DNA from: Benincasa hispida
Taxonomy: Eukaryota; Streptophyta; Magnoliopsida; Cucurbitales; Cucurbitaceae
Length of the DNA: 64,000 bases
NCBI RefSeq assembly: GCF_009727055.1
Contig: NC_052357.1
Location: 19,515,114-19,579,113, forward strand
Direction of reading: 5' to 3'
The position numbers and the translations under genes were made by a program. The notes beneath the pieces were generated by a model. The model searched no databases. It saw only the letters and a list, made by a program, of their open reading frames with translations, and was not told where the DNA came from. Positions 48,332 through 59,150 of this stretch are shown piece after piece. Within the stretch, counting starts at the first letter, position 1. The number at the start of each line of letters is the position of its first letter.

Positions 48332-48485
48332 TGTTAGTTAATATTTATGAGAAATATGTGGGTTATTAAGGGTTTTTTAGAGTTTCTTGTGACCTATTTT
48401 TGGTATCCTCATGTATATAAATACCTTACCTTTGTACTTATCAAAGATGAGAGATATAGAATACTTTATTACTTCTTCATTATCA
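48332..48485 (+). repeat. 3' LTR of element E
   Basis: 154 bp, TGTTAGTTAATATTT ... CTTCTTCATTATCA, containing GTGGGTTATTAAGGG and TATATAAATACC as in the 5' LTR. TSD TTGAC follows at 48486-48490. The short LTR fits the low-LTR-length copia groups. Confidence 0.82.
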
Positions 48486-48490
48486 TTGAC

Positions 48491-49664
48491 GAAAAAATTT
48501 GAACCATAAACTCACTTGAACTTCACATGCCATTGATGGTAAATTAATAATTTAGATGAAGAAATCAATGCAGAACAATCAAAATAGCACACTAGTGTGG
48601 TATCTGTCACAACAACTCCTATCCTTAAGTTTTTCTTTAGACAATGGCCAAAGCAAGCTTTGGGAGAAGAAGATATATGAACTTAACTGATATGTTGTTA
48701 TCATATTCTATTATTATAGAGGCGCAAAACCAAGAATTTTTCCTAGTCTATTATGAGTAGGACAAAAGAGGTTTAAGTCCTAGTTGGTGGGACAAATTGG
48801 TCATCCATAAGGGTTGACTTATTCCAAATTTACCCTTAGTGTTATTTTCTTTTTGGGCTCATAATATTTAATCTAAAAGTATCCATAACACCATAGTTCA
48901 AACTTGAAATATAGATTCTCATGCATAAAATTTTCAATTTTATCATTTACAACTTTATAATTTCATCTTTTCAATAGAAAAAAAAATCTCTTAAAATTTC
49001 ATAGTCATGAGATGAGGTTACCCATCCAACGAACATGAAATAGACAAATGTGAATTTGGACAACAAAATTGAAACTATAGGTTTAAATTCAATATACCAA
49101 ATGGGTCCAAATTCTTCATTTGATGTAAATTCATAATGAATATAGGGAGATTATATTGGGTAGCAAATTAAGTTTAGGGTTTACTAATTATGACTGTCAC
49201 TTTTCAAACTTTGCAAATATGAAAAATATGCAATCCTTAAACAGATCCTTTGTTTAGTAATTATGAAATTATAATTATTTTTTATTACATAAATTCTTAA
49301 ACAATTAATTGATGAAGAAGGGAAGAAAGATAGAGAGAGAGAAAAGTGGCGACCGACATCTGTGATCGGACATATGATGGTTGGCGAGGTAAGCAACAGA
49401 GAGATGGAGCATTGGTCAGTGACAAATGGTGTGGAGTTCGTGAAAGAGAGACGTTGGGGGAAAGAAAGTTAGAGAGAAAAAGGTGACCAACAACTGACGA
49501 TAGTGATCGGATGTGCGATGATCGACGGAGATAAGTGGTAGGCGACGACAGATGGTGTGGAGCAATGCTGGTTGTTTGAAGAGTGATGTTGGAGAATTTG
49601 TTGCTTTCGAAGAAGAAGAATTCAAGCCTTTTTTTAAAAAGATTCTAATTGTATCATTTTAATT
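48491..49664. other. Unassigned AT-rich DNA
   Basis: I recognise no coding domain or transposon terminus. 49326-49440 and 49449-49560 are imperfect tandem copies rich in GAGAGARAA and GTGATCGGA words (about 125-bp period). Open frames here are short and of skewed composition. Confidence 0.5.
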
Positions 49665-49830
49665 CGAGTATATCAAGGTGTATCAAGTGTATCAAGTATA
49701 CATCAATAATGTATTTAAGGGTATCAAGTGTATTAGGTGTATCAGATGTATAAGTGTGTATCAAGTATATCGGGTGTACCAAGTGTATCAAATATGTCAA
49801 GTCTATATCAGGTGTCTCAAGTGTATCTAT
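49665..49830. repeat. Degenerate GTATCAAGT minisatellite
   Basis: Irregular tandem series of GTATCAAGT/GTGTATCAAGT-like words of about 9-12 bp, at least a dozen copies. The open frame 49737-49955 is a by-product (Tyr/Gln/Val/Ser-rich). Confidence 0.85.
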
Positions 49831-50732
49831 ATATTTTTTATATTTCTGTTTTAAATCTGGGCCTTTTTTTTTTTTTTTTTGCTATTTTTTCAAAATTAAA
49901 AGGTTTGGGCTACAAGCCTAATATTAAGAACTTATTTTGCCCATTTTGCAACTAGCTCATTAATATAAATTATCAAATATATCTCCCTAAACACAATTTA
50001 ATTTTAATTTGATTAATAGACATTTCCTTACGAATAACGTTAGAATTTCGAATCTTCAACTAAAAAAAGATATATGAAGTTACTCTCCACGAGATGGCAT
50101 ACAAGATATTTTTTTCCCCTTCAATCACAATTTAGTTGCAAAAGAGCAAAATTATCACACACACGACGCATTATTACCATGCCATGACTTTTACAAGTTT
50201 GAGCAAGCCAATGACAAAAAGTAACAGCTTCATAATCATTCACACTTGAAATGAAACTTATGCAGATCCATCTTTTACACTACCATCTTGGACATATTTT
50301 TTGCAATAATTCATAATTAACAAAGAAATCGAATCGTCTTGAGAAACTATAAACTAACCAAGATTTATCATAATAATGAAGGAAACATCAAGCAAACATC
50401 TCAAGTTAACTTGTCTACAACAGACAGAAAATGATAACTACTCTAAGATAACCAAACTTTTCAATCATTAACAAAAAATCTGCAATTTTTCATTCAGCCG
50501 AATGTAACGTATCACTCATGTAAAATAATACATAAGTTGGAGAACACAACATACATAATGCTAAGGACAAAAGTTTTTCATGCTATTTGTATAAAATCCC
50601 AAAAGAAGAAAGATATGGGGTGAACTTCAAACAACTATGGGGGAGAATTGCATAATAACCCTCACACTAATATATCAATTTGAACTACTAACATTACCTT
50701 ATCCTTCATATCTATCCTCCATTAGACGTTAT

Positions 50733-52848
50733 TGATGACGGACAGAAATGCACGTCATCTTAGGCCTTTTATTTAGAATTATGAGGATTGTTAAGTGAAA
50801 TATGCGGCGAATATGTTAGGAATTCATGAGAAAATGAGTTTGCGTCGCTTAGCAATAAGAATCTTGGCTAACCCACTATTATACGTTATTATGCGTTCAA
50901 TTGTCTATCTTTGTAGCTAATGCAGGAAGCGGACGCATATACGGAAGTCGGGCTATCGCAAAGACGATCACATGCGGAGAATTTCTCCATCACAAAGGGG
51001 AACGCATATGTTCGACGCATAGATGTTGCGGCCATCAGCCGCATGTGTCCATCGCATAGAAGTTGCGGTCGTCAAGCGAATGCAATCATCGCTGAGAAGT
51101 TGCGGTCATCAAGCGAATGCGGTCATCGCAAGATTGCGGCTACACGATGATAACCATAATAGAGGGATGAACGCAAAGTTGGTGGAATGAAAACATGAAC
51201 GCATATCTCGGAAGAATCAAAAGATGATGTTGACATTTCACCTACTACATCGTTCGCAGCAAAGATTTAGAAAAGGACCATCACGCTGTGAATGTCAGAA
51301 TCAGAGCAGGTCCATTAATGCTGTCGGCGATCAAGCTCTATAAATAGAGGCCACTGAGCAGAATTTCATTTTATCCAAGGTTTTTCGCCTGAGGCTCACT
51401 TTCGGGTGGATCCTTGTGATCCAGACGAACGCGTGAGAAGAAAGCTTAAGAGTTCTTCATCTTCTTCATCCATTCCGAGTGACGACCGGAGCCTTCGCCG
51501 GAGTTAGAGCTCGAGAGAGTCTGTTCTACCGCCCATCCATGGCACCACCGGTAGCCTTGACACACATCTGCTGGAAGCAAGACATTGCTTCTAGCTGGTC
51601 CTTTCATTTTCTCTTCTTTTCTTATATTGTATTATATTACATTTTGGCTTAAGAAATTAATACATCTTGTGATCAATGCATTTCTATAGTTCCTTCGATT
51701 CCATCTCCATCTTCCTTTACTTAGCATCCTTAACTTTCAACGCATCACATAGTGAGATTGCTAGAGTATCGTATACTTAATCATGCACATAGGAATATGA
51801 AGCATGTAGCAAACCATCGGGAGTTGTGTGTTGCGTGAGTGTTGTGAGAAAACCTTATTTGCTTAGTGTGAAGCTGTAGCAACGTCTGTCTATAGGCAGA
51901 CGCATTGCTTATCTATGAGTAAAGTCAGCAACAACTAACTGCCCGGGAGGGTAAGTGGTTGGTCGCATTAAGCAATGTAAGCAAGTATTCACTAGAGATA
52001 GGAATAATCTTACGTCAACCAGGTTTATACGATTACCTTGTCTTATGAGCGCATCATTCATCATTTAGGCATACTTGGAAGAGTAGTCTAAAAACCAAAT
52101 CTAAGTTTCAGGAGAGCGAATTGGATCTCATAAGCAAGAATGAGGAACTTAGAGATAAGCTTCGTTTGCTATTACACAGCGTATGCACCCTATAGATAGA
52201 AAATTGCATGTGTCCAGAAGTAGGATACGGTAGTATGTGGTCATCATACTTATGTGTGAGAGCACGTGAGCTGGTTATGGAGGCTTAGGCATAGGCTTTT
52301 CGACACTACCGCTTATACCTCGCATGCGTCCTAGAAATAGGCACAAGTGTGTGTAGCATGATCACATAGCTTGTGTTGGCTGGGGTTACCCTTGCAGTCA
52401 AGCTTAGGGTTGCGATGAAGACATCTTCACCATTTTATCTATTTTTTCATGCATTTACTACGCATCAACAAGTTGTCGTGTCTCTACCTCTCAATCGTAT
52501 TCTCACCGCTTAATCTGTTAGTTAGGAGTAGGAGTAGTTTGTAGCTTAAAACCCCCATCATTCTTTTATTTATCCACCACAAACACATCACCGCATATAT
52601 TTAGGTACAAGTCCCTGAGTTCGACCTCGGATCACCCGAGAAACTTGCGTTCTCGTTATACTTGGCGAGAGTGTAAGAAAACTTGTGACAGGAACGCATG
52701 GTCATCGCATATAAGAGTAACACATATTTTCATTCCAACGCATGACCACCGACACATGATAATAAACGCATAACTTAAGACATGTATCGCGTATTGCGTC
52801 CTACATAATTTTAGTCACCAAGTTTTTGACGGCTAATTTTAGTCATCA
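50733..52848 (+). mobile_element. Solo LTR (TGATGACGG family), copy 2
   Basis: 2,116 bp, TGATGACGGACAGAAATGCA ... TTTTAGTCATCA. The termini form a perfect 7-bp inverted repeat (TGATGAC/GTCATCA). Flanks GTTAT (50728-50732) and GTCAT (52849-52853) match at 4 of 5 bases. Colinear with copy 1. The U3 part has an extra copy of a TTGCGGTCRTCAAGCGAATG unit (about 51060-51125). The open frame 50920-51150 is a product of that repeat. Confidence 0.82.
51339..51346 (+). promoter_or_regulatory. Putative LTR TATA box (copy 2)
   Basis: TATAAATA in CTCTATAAATAGAGGCC, at the same position in the LTR as in copy 1. Confidence 0.6.
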
Positions 52849-54150
52849 GTCATGCAAGACATTCTGTCCGTTCGTTCACAACTTAGCTGCAAAAGAACAA
52901 AATTATCATACTGATGGGTTATAAGCATACCATGATGTTTAGAAGTTTAAGTCGATGAAAAAATATCTGAGCATTATTCTCATTCACACTTGAAGAGAAA
53001 TTTATGCAAATATATTTTCTGCAATAATTCGTAACTAAAAAAAAATTGAATCGTCTTGAAAAGCTATAAATGAGCCAAGATTTAGTATAGCAATCGTAAA
53101 CAAATAGCAAAATAAATCTAGCACCTCAAAACACGTGTAAAGCAATTTCAGACAACCCTACTACACATTACCACACATTCAATGGACAAAAAGATTGAGA
53201 TAATTTCATTCTAATTCACTTTCTTCTCTCGAACATGCAAAAAAACAGAGATGAAAATCAGAGAGCTTTAATTGACTTGAGTACTAACTTGTTCTTTAGC
53301 AAAATTGAAGGTGAAAATGGTGAAGAAGAAGAGTAAAGAGAAGATCAACGAGCAGTTATAGTGGTTTAGCATAAAGCCTACATCCACTGCCCAAGAGTAC
53401 CCATGGGAGCTTCATTTCAAGCTAATTTTCAAGATCGGATTAGAATAAAGAGGTACTCTCTCACTCTCACAAAATAGAAAAGTTCTCGTAACGTTCAATA
53501 TTCTCCTCTTTTTATGGCATATCACTCTTCATCTCTCAAATAACAAATATTGAAAGAACAAAATTCAGACGTGAAGTAAAAATTGTACAAATTATTATTA
53601 TTATTATTACAAAATTCTAACAAAATTCCATTTACTTAGAGCTGCTGTGTTGAGGAGGAAAAAGTCAGTCTGACCCCTGAGCTTCATTTTATCAAGATAA
53701 GATTCTAATTCACCTTGATCAGTTAACACTAATGAAGACAACATTGAGCAAACATCTCAGGTTAATTTGTCTACACTAACAAAAAATGATAGCTATAAGC
53801 AAAAATTTGCAATTTTTTCTTTCAGTCGAATGTAACGTCTCTCTCATGTAATATAATACTTGCAAGAGAACATGTAATACATAATGCTAAATGAAAAATA
53901 TGTTTCATAATAATTTTATAACATCCTAAACAAGTAAAAGATGAAGGTGAAATTCAATCAATTATAGAATGAGAATTGCATATTGACCCTCTTGAATTAA
54001 TTATAGGAGAAATTCAAACTAATATATCAATTCAACCACTGAGATAACATTTTGCCTGTTCGATTACAATTTAGTTGCAAAAGAACAAAATTACCAAACA
54101 AATGACAGATTGTTACCCTGTCATAACCTTAATAAGTCTGAGAAATTCGA

Positions 54151-54222
54151 TGACAAAACGTACGAGCATCATTCTCATTCACATTATGACAAAACGTACG
54201 AGTATCATTATCATTCACATTT
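54151..54222. repeat. 36-bp tandem duplication
   Basis: TGACAAAACGTACGAG followed by ATCATTMTCATTCACATT occurs twice (starts 54151 and 54187). Confidence 0.85.
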
Positions 54223-54357
54223 AAAAGAGAAACTTATGCAAATTCATCTATTACACTACCACATTGGAAACGTTTTCTCTTATAATTCATAATTAACAAG
54301 GAATTCGAATTATTTCAAGAAACTATAAACTAACCTAAATTTAATATAATGAAGATA

Positions 54358-54992
54358 TGTTGGGTGAAAATTTTAGTTTTAAAAATTAAGAGGGAACCAA
54401 CCTTTGGTTGGAGAATCGCACATTGGAAAGCTTTGCTTTGGAAGCCTCCCTTACGTATTCCAACCTTGAGTTTTGGGTTTGGGTCCCAAGGGGTACCCAT
54501 GTTTTGGAGGGAGTGAGAAGATAGACCAATGTGGGTTGGTGGATGTCCCACACGCGCGTCGCCGCCGTCCGTCCGTCCACTCAGACGAGGCGAGTGTGTG
54601 ATTATTATTATTCTCTTTAATAAAGATATTATATTTTTTTAATTTTAAAATAAAAAAAAGAAAAGTCCTCCCTTGCAGTGAGTCTTGCATATTCTGAGGC
54701 TCTCTGCCTCTTTCTCATGCTGATAAAAGACGTGACCTTCAGCAGTTCATTCACACAATTTCTTCACTTCCATTCAAATGTTCTCCTTTCCTCTCCTACT
54801 CTTCCTTTTTCGTTTTCCGAGTAGTGAGTTAGAAAGGGTGTGTGTTCCGGTCGGTAATGGTGCATTTCCAATCGAGTTTCTTTAGTTGTTTTATCTTGGG
54901 AACGACGTGGAAATATTCCAAACCTTCTTGCTCACTTGGGCAGAGCTGTGAAACATCTTAAAGAGAGCGAGCTCTGCGACTCAGCCTATGAC
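54358..54992 (+). repeat. 5' LTR of element K (minimum extent)
   Basis: TGTTGGGTGAAAATTTTAG ..., colinear with the 3' LTR 61797-62447 to GACTCAGCCTATGAC. The true end lies further right (before about 55110), but the 3' copy is truncated there and no tRNA-Met PBS is recognisable. It contains CCGCCGTCCGTCCGTCC (54562-54580). Compared with the 3' LTR it has lost about 25 bp containing the TATA element. Confidence 0.85.
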
Positions 54993-55115
54993 AAGTTTCT
55001 ACTTTGCAGGTTTTGTTCTTTGTTTGACCATCGTGCCTTGACTGTTTGTTGTTCATCGTTCTGAGGGTCTTACCATTTCCAACAATTTTATGACGATTTT
55101 ACCGCCACATCACTA
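54993..55115 (+). other. LTR end/leader of K before gag
   Basis: Remainder of the 5' LTR and leader up to the gag start. The boundary between LTR and leader is not resolvable here. Confidence 0.5.
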
Positions 55116-55964
55116 ATGGTCCTTACTAGCAACAACAACGTTATGATATCTGACCTCAACCGTCCATTCCGGTTCGAAGGAGCAAACTTCAAACGGTGGA
55201 AACAAAAGATGTTGTTCTTTTTCACCGTCAAGAAAGTTATCGAAACTTGTACCAGAGATAAGACGATCGTCTCTTTAGAAGAACCAACTGAACAACAGAT
55301 AAAAGAAGTTGCTGACTGAGAGGAGAAAGACTTTCTTTGTAAGAACTTTATTTTAAATGGTTTGACTAATGATCTGTATGATTACTATAGTACAATGAAG
55401 ACAACGAAGAAGGTCTGGGATACCCTGCAAAAGAAGTACGACACTGAGGAGGCTAGGTCGAAGAAATATGTTGTTAGCCATTATCTCAAGTTCCAGATGA
55501 TGGATGACAAATCTGTGGAGGCCCAGTCCCATGAACTCCAAAAGATAGCCCACGAGATAATTACTGAAGGTATGCCTTTAGATGAAGAATTTCAAGTTGC
55601 TGTTATTATTGATAAACTACTCCCCTTGTGGAAGGACTTTAAGAACATTTTGAGGCATAAGACTAAGGAGTTCTCCATGGAGAGTCTTATCACCCAGCTA
55701 AGGATCGATAAGGAAGCTCGGAAGCAGGACCAGAGGGAAGAGGTGAACACAGTATCTGGGAAACCCACCTCTACCGTGGTAAAACCTGACAAAAAATCTA
55801 AGTGGACAAAGAGGAAAGGTCAGAACCGTGGCTCCAGCAACCATAACCAACAAAAAAAACATAAGCCCTCTTCAGGAGAAACGATACAGTTTCTCTGCTT
55901 TAATTGTAATAAACCTGGGCACATGGCTAGGAACTGTAGAAACAGGCGTCGTCTTGTTGGTTAG
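55116..55964 (+). pseudogene. Copia gag of K, one in-frame stop
   Basis: 283-codon frame broken only by TGA at 55317-55319, in a context where a Trp codon (TGG) is expected. N-terminal F-R-F-E-G-A-N-F-K-R-W-K-Q-K-M, central L-Y-D-Y-Y-S-T-M-K-T-T-K-K-V-W-D-T-L capsid-like helices (UBN2/gag-like), a Lys/Arg-rich tail and a complete zinc knuckle C-F-N-C-N-K-P-G-H-M-A-R-N-C (CX2CX4HX4C) near the end. Gag forms the virus-like particle and packages RNA. The start ATG at 55116 is the first in frame and lies 760 bp from the LTR start. It is the best conserved gag in the window. Confidence 0.92.
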
Positions 55965-56461
55965 GCGAACCTAACAAAAAAACCGTTAGTCGCCATGGTC
56001 ACAAAAGTAAATGTGATCGGTGGTTATGAAGGTGGTGGATAAACACTGGCGCTACGCGCCATGTCTGTCACGACCTTAGTCTATTTAAAACTTATACTGA
56101 AACTAAGGATAAGAATATTCTGTTGGGGGATCACCACTCCACGAAAGTTGCTGGAACCAGCAAGGTGGAATTGAAGTTTACCTCTGGGAAGACCCTCACG
56201 TTGAAGGATGTCTTGCACACTCCAGAGATAAGAAAGAATTTGGTCTCGGGCTATCTCCTCAACAAAGTCAGGTTTACTCAAACTATAGGTACAGACCTAT
56301 ATACCCTTACAAAAAATAATGTATTTTTAGGGAAAGGGTATGCAACTGAGGGAATGTTTAAATTAAATTTAGACCTCAATAAAATGAAATCTTTTATGTA
56401 TATATTGTATTCTATGAATGTTTGGCATGCCAGACTCTGTCATGTGAATAAAAATTCATGA
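55965..56461 (+). pseudogene. Copia protease and pre-integrase (K)
   Basis: After the gag stop the frame carries W-W-I-N-T-G-A-T-R-H-V-C-H-D (from about 56035). The catalytic D-S/T-G is N-T-G, so the active-site Asp is replaced by Asn and the protease should be inactive. Downstream, an open frame from 56123 has L-K-D-V-L-H-T-P-E-I-R-K-N-L-V-S-G and ends in the pre-integrase motif W-H-A-R-L-C-H-V-N-K with a stop at 56461. The stop at 56462 and a frame change separate it from integrase. Confidence 0.88.
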
Positions 56462-56994
56462 TTAGACTGGAAATGATACTTAAGTTATCCACGAATGATT
56501 TTGATAAATGCGAATATTGTAGTCAGGCTAAAATTACTAAAATCCACATAAATCTGTACTTAGGAATTCTGAGCCTCTAGATTTAAGTCATTCTGTTTTA
56601 GGTGAATTTGATGGCATCTTGACTAGGAATAGTAAAAGATATTTTATTACTTTTATTGACGATTGCTCTGATTTTACTTTTGTATACTTGCTGGAAAAAA
56701 AAAGTGATGCTTTTGATGCCTTCAAACTTTTTGTTTCTGAAATAGAGAATCAGTTTAATAGAAAGGTTAAAAGACTTCATAGTGATAGGGGAGTCGAGTA
56801 CGACTCAGAAAGTTTTAATGAGTTCTTTAACTCACATGGAATAATACATGAAAAGACCGCACCTTATTCTCCTAAAATGAACGAAAAAGCCGAAAGGAAA
56901 AACAGAACTTTAGCTGAGCTAGTAGTTGTTATTTTACTCTATTCAGGAGGCGTGTCTTATTGGTGGGGTGAAATCATCCTTACTGTATGTTATG
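56462..56994 (+). pseudogene. Copia integrase core (K)
   Basis: The zinc-finger end (C-E-Y-C-S-Q-A-K) is followed by stops, then an open frame from 56619: Y-F-I-T-F-I-D-D-C-S-D-F (first catalytic Asp), L-H-S-D-R-G-V-E-Y (second Asp), N-E-K-A-E-R-K-N-R-T-L (Glu). The DDE triad is complete. The frame W-W-G-E-I-I-L-T-V-C-Y-V is interrupted by the LTR at 56995 and continues at 59151 as L-N-R-I-L. Confidence 0.92.
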
Positions 56995-59150
56995 TGAAAG
57001 AAATCGAACACAAGGATTTCCATGAGCAGCGGAAAGATCATTCTAAATTACAATCATATATGAACTTTACAATTACAGTCGCAAATAGAAACATATGGTT
57101 ATGCATTCAATATAGAAATTACAGCATATAAAACATAAGATCAAGGAAAAACACTACACTCTTTTGTAGACTCATCAGCAAACTCCTTGATCACGAACGC
57201 TCGATCACGGCAACCACAAACGCTCGTCCAATATGACCACTACACTGAACGAACACTGCATGCTCGAACTCAGCGATCGCCTTGGTCACGAACACCTCAA
57301 ACAACACAAACAGCCTCCTTAGAACCTCGACAATGTCGGGTTGAGTATGACACTATCAAGAAGGCTACCTTGGTACTCTCGGTGCGAGAATCCAGAGGAC
57401 GGAATCTATGTAGACTTGGTTTGATGCAGAAGACTGAAGGAAACATAATCGTGTAAATGATTGAGCTAGTAGGAGATGGAAAAACCTATAGTATAGGTCA
57501 ATGCCCAATCGTTTAGGAAAAGCTAAGTGATTGTCTAGCAAAAGCTATGCGATCGTTTAACTCATCGTTTAGCTGAGTGTCTATCGCCTACTAACACTCC
57601 ATGATCGTTTACCTTATCCAAGCTGTCGCTTAGTAAATCCTATTTACTTGGCAACTTCCATGAAAATATTTCCGAGAGAGGAAATCTCAAATTCACAAAA
57701 ATCAACCTTACTAAAATTAGGAAAACAATTTTCCTTTAAACTCACTATTACCATGAAACCACCAATAACCTCCCACTCAATTGGTTATTAGAGAGAAAGA
57801 TATAATTATCTAATAATTAATATTATTATAAATATAAATGATAACTAACTTACCATAATATAATTATAAACCTATAGTTTTAATATTTCATCTCATGAAA
57901 CATACAAACCATAGTTCTTTTTCTATCCATGGTACTTAATGTAAATCTCATTTTATATTAATCCTCTACAGATATATCTCATACACCATACCGATCATAT
58001 CATATACAATCGAAATACCATCTTGTCAATTTAAAATTTTCAAATCAATACCAAGAACTGATCCTTAACTGAATCCATTGAGCTACCAAGGGGACCTTAT
58101 AGACCTGTAGCTCAAAACTCCAACTGTACGTGAATACTTGACTAAACTCTTTAGCCATGAGATCCACCATCCGTTAATTGCCAGGCACTCCACTAAAGAC
58201 AGACAGCTGAACTCTCCTTACAACAGATATATTATGTGTCCATCTTAACCAATCAACAGTCCGACAACCTTCACAAATTAAAGACGGACAGCTGAACTCT
58301 CCTTACAACAGATATATTATGTGTCTATCTTAACAATCAACAGTGCGACAACCCTTCACAGATCGCTTGTAAGCACAGCTCGACCAATAACCTTATGCCC
58401 CTGTAGTTACATTTAATTCCTTAAGTACCACTGATCCCTCTTATGAACATAAGTCATAGTCCTACTATGACTGAGTTCTCTCTTCTAAAGAGAAGTTGTG
58501 GCCACTATGTTCAAGCCCCGGAATCAGCCCTTAAGGGAGCAATCTCTCTACTTATCCCTGCTATAGGAAAGGAGTGAATTCCATTGTATTGAGTTCCCAG
58601 CTCCCAAATCAGACAAGTCCCCAGGCAGGAGTTCGCAAAACACCCATACTAATCAAAGAACCGCCCCTCAAAGGCAGGAGTTCACAAAACACTCAAGATG
58701 GAGGCCGTGTCACCTAATGGTCATTTAGGTGAGATGTAAGTCTCTAGTATCAAGGCGTTATATACAGAGTCTAGTCATCTCGTGGTCCGATCTTATACAA
58801 ACTCTTGTATAGGACACCCTGCTCGCATGTCTCCACATGAATGGTTAGGATTTACCATCTGTAGTAGTTTACAATACTTGCAAACCTCTACAAAGCGGGC
58901 CACATCTGTAGTGTCACAAGAATCAGGTATCCCACCTTAATTCTTATACTACAGATCTATTTAGGTTATCACTTAAGGCATGATCTACTTGTATATCACA
59001 TATACATGCGTTTATATAAGATAACCATGGAGCTTTGTTTATTGGATATGAGTAAATGTCAGAATGAAATAACAGTTATTTTATTTATAAAACAATGTCC
59101 ATAATTACAAACAACGAGACTCCGGGAGAATTAGGACACCAATCCCAACA
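56995..59150 (-). mobile_element. Solo LTR in K integrase, perfect TSD
   Basis: 2,156 bp, TGAAAGAAATCG ... GACACCAATCCCAACA, with TSD TTATG (56990-56994, 59151-59155). Minus-oriented. It belongs to the C/D/H family but is longer because of internal duplications. Removing it restores the integrase frame exactly. Frames 57187-57456 and 59095-59150 within it are not genes. Confidence 0.93.
58194..58362. repeat. 85-bp tandem duplication inside the LTR
   Basis: TAAAGACRGACAGCTGAACT to AACCYTTCACARAT occurs twice with period 85 (starts 58194 and 58279) and few differences. A second small duplication (GGCAGGAGTTCRCAAAACAC) is at about 58624 and 58672. Confidence 0.88.

Larger units (their letters stand above)
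13630..48485 (+). mobile_element. Old copia element E, split by nested insertions
   Basis: The two short LTRs of one plus-strand copia element lie 35 kb apart: 13630-15157 (itself interrupted) and 48332-48485. Between them, its domains appear once each and in order: zinc knuckle and protease (15600-15960), integrase (38495-39507), RT (39508-39963 and 45447-45655), RNase H (47543-48320) and PPT. Flanks TTGTC (13625-13629) and TTGAC (48486-48490) match at 4 of 5 bases as a TSD. The element's own DNA is only about 3.5 kb; the rest is later insertions. Frames before and after insertions H and the LTR at 45656 join in sequence. Confidence 0.8.
50080..54357. repeat. Dispersed local duplication, three diverged units
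   Basis: The block AATTTAGTTGCAAAAGA(G/A)CAAAATTA and its downstream sequence recurs: unit 1 at about 50130-50690; unit 2 at about 52875-53130 with a later part at 53730-54000; unit 3 at about 54065-54357. Shared later words include CATTCACACTTGA and AGCAAACATCTCA. Units 1 and 2 are separated by the copy 2 solo LTR (50733-52848); 53150-53730 is an unrelated interruption without known domains. It may be decayed intergenic or intronic DNA; no exon is supported. Confidence 0.6.

Noticed and set aside
48491..49290. Possible host-gene exon
   Set aside because: No splice-bounded frame, domain or codon bias I could support.
49737..49955. 72-residue Tyr/Ser/Val-rich frame
   Set aside because: Translation of the GTATCAAGT minisatellite.
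54330..54690. Three overlapping minus-strand frames in the K 5' LTR (and 61696-61902)
   Set aside because: They repeat because the LTR repeats; antisense to the LTR, no domain.
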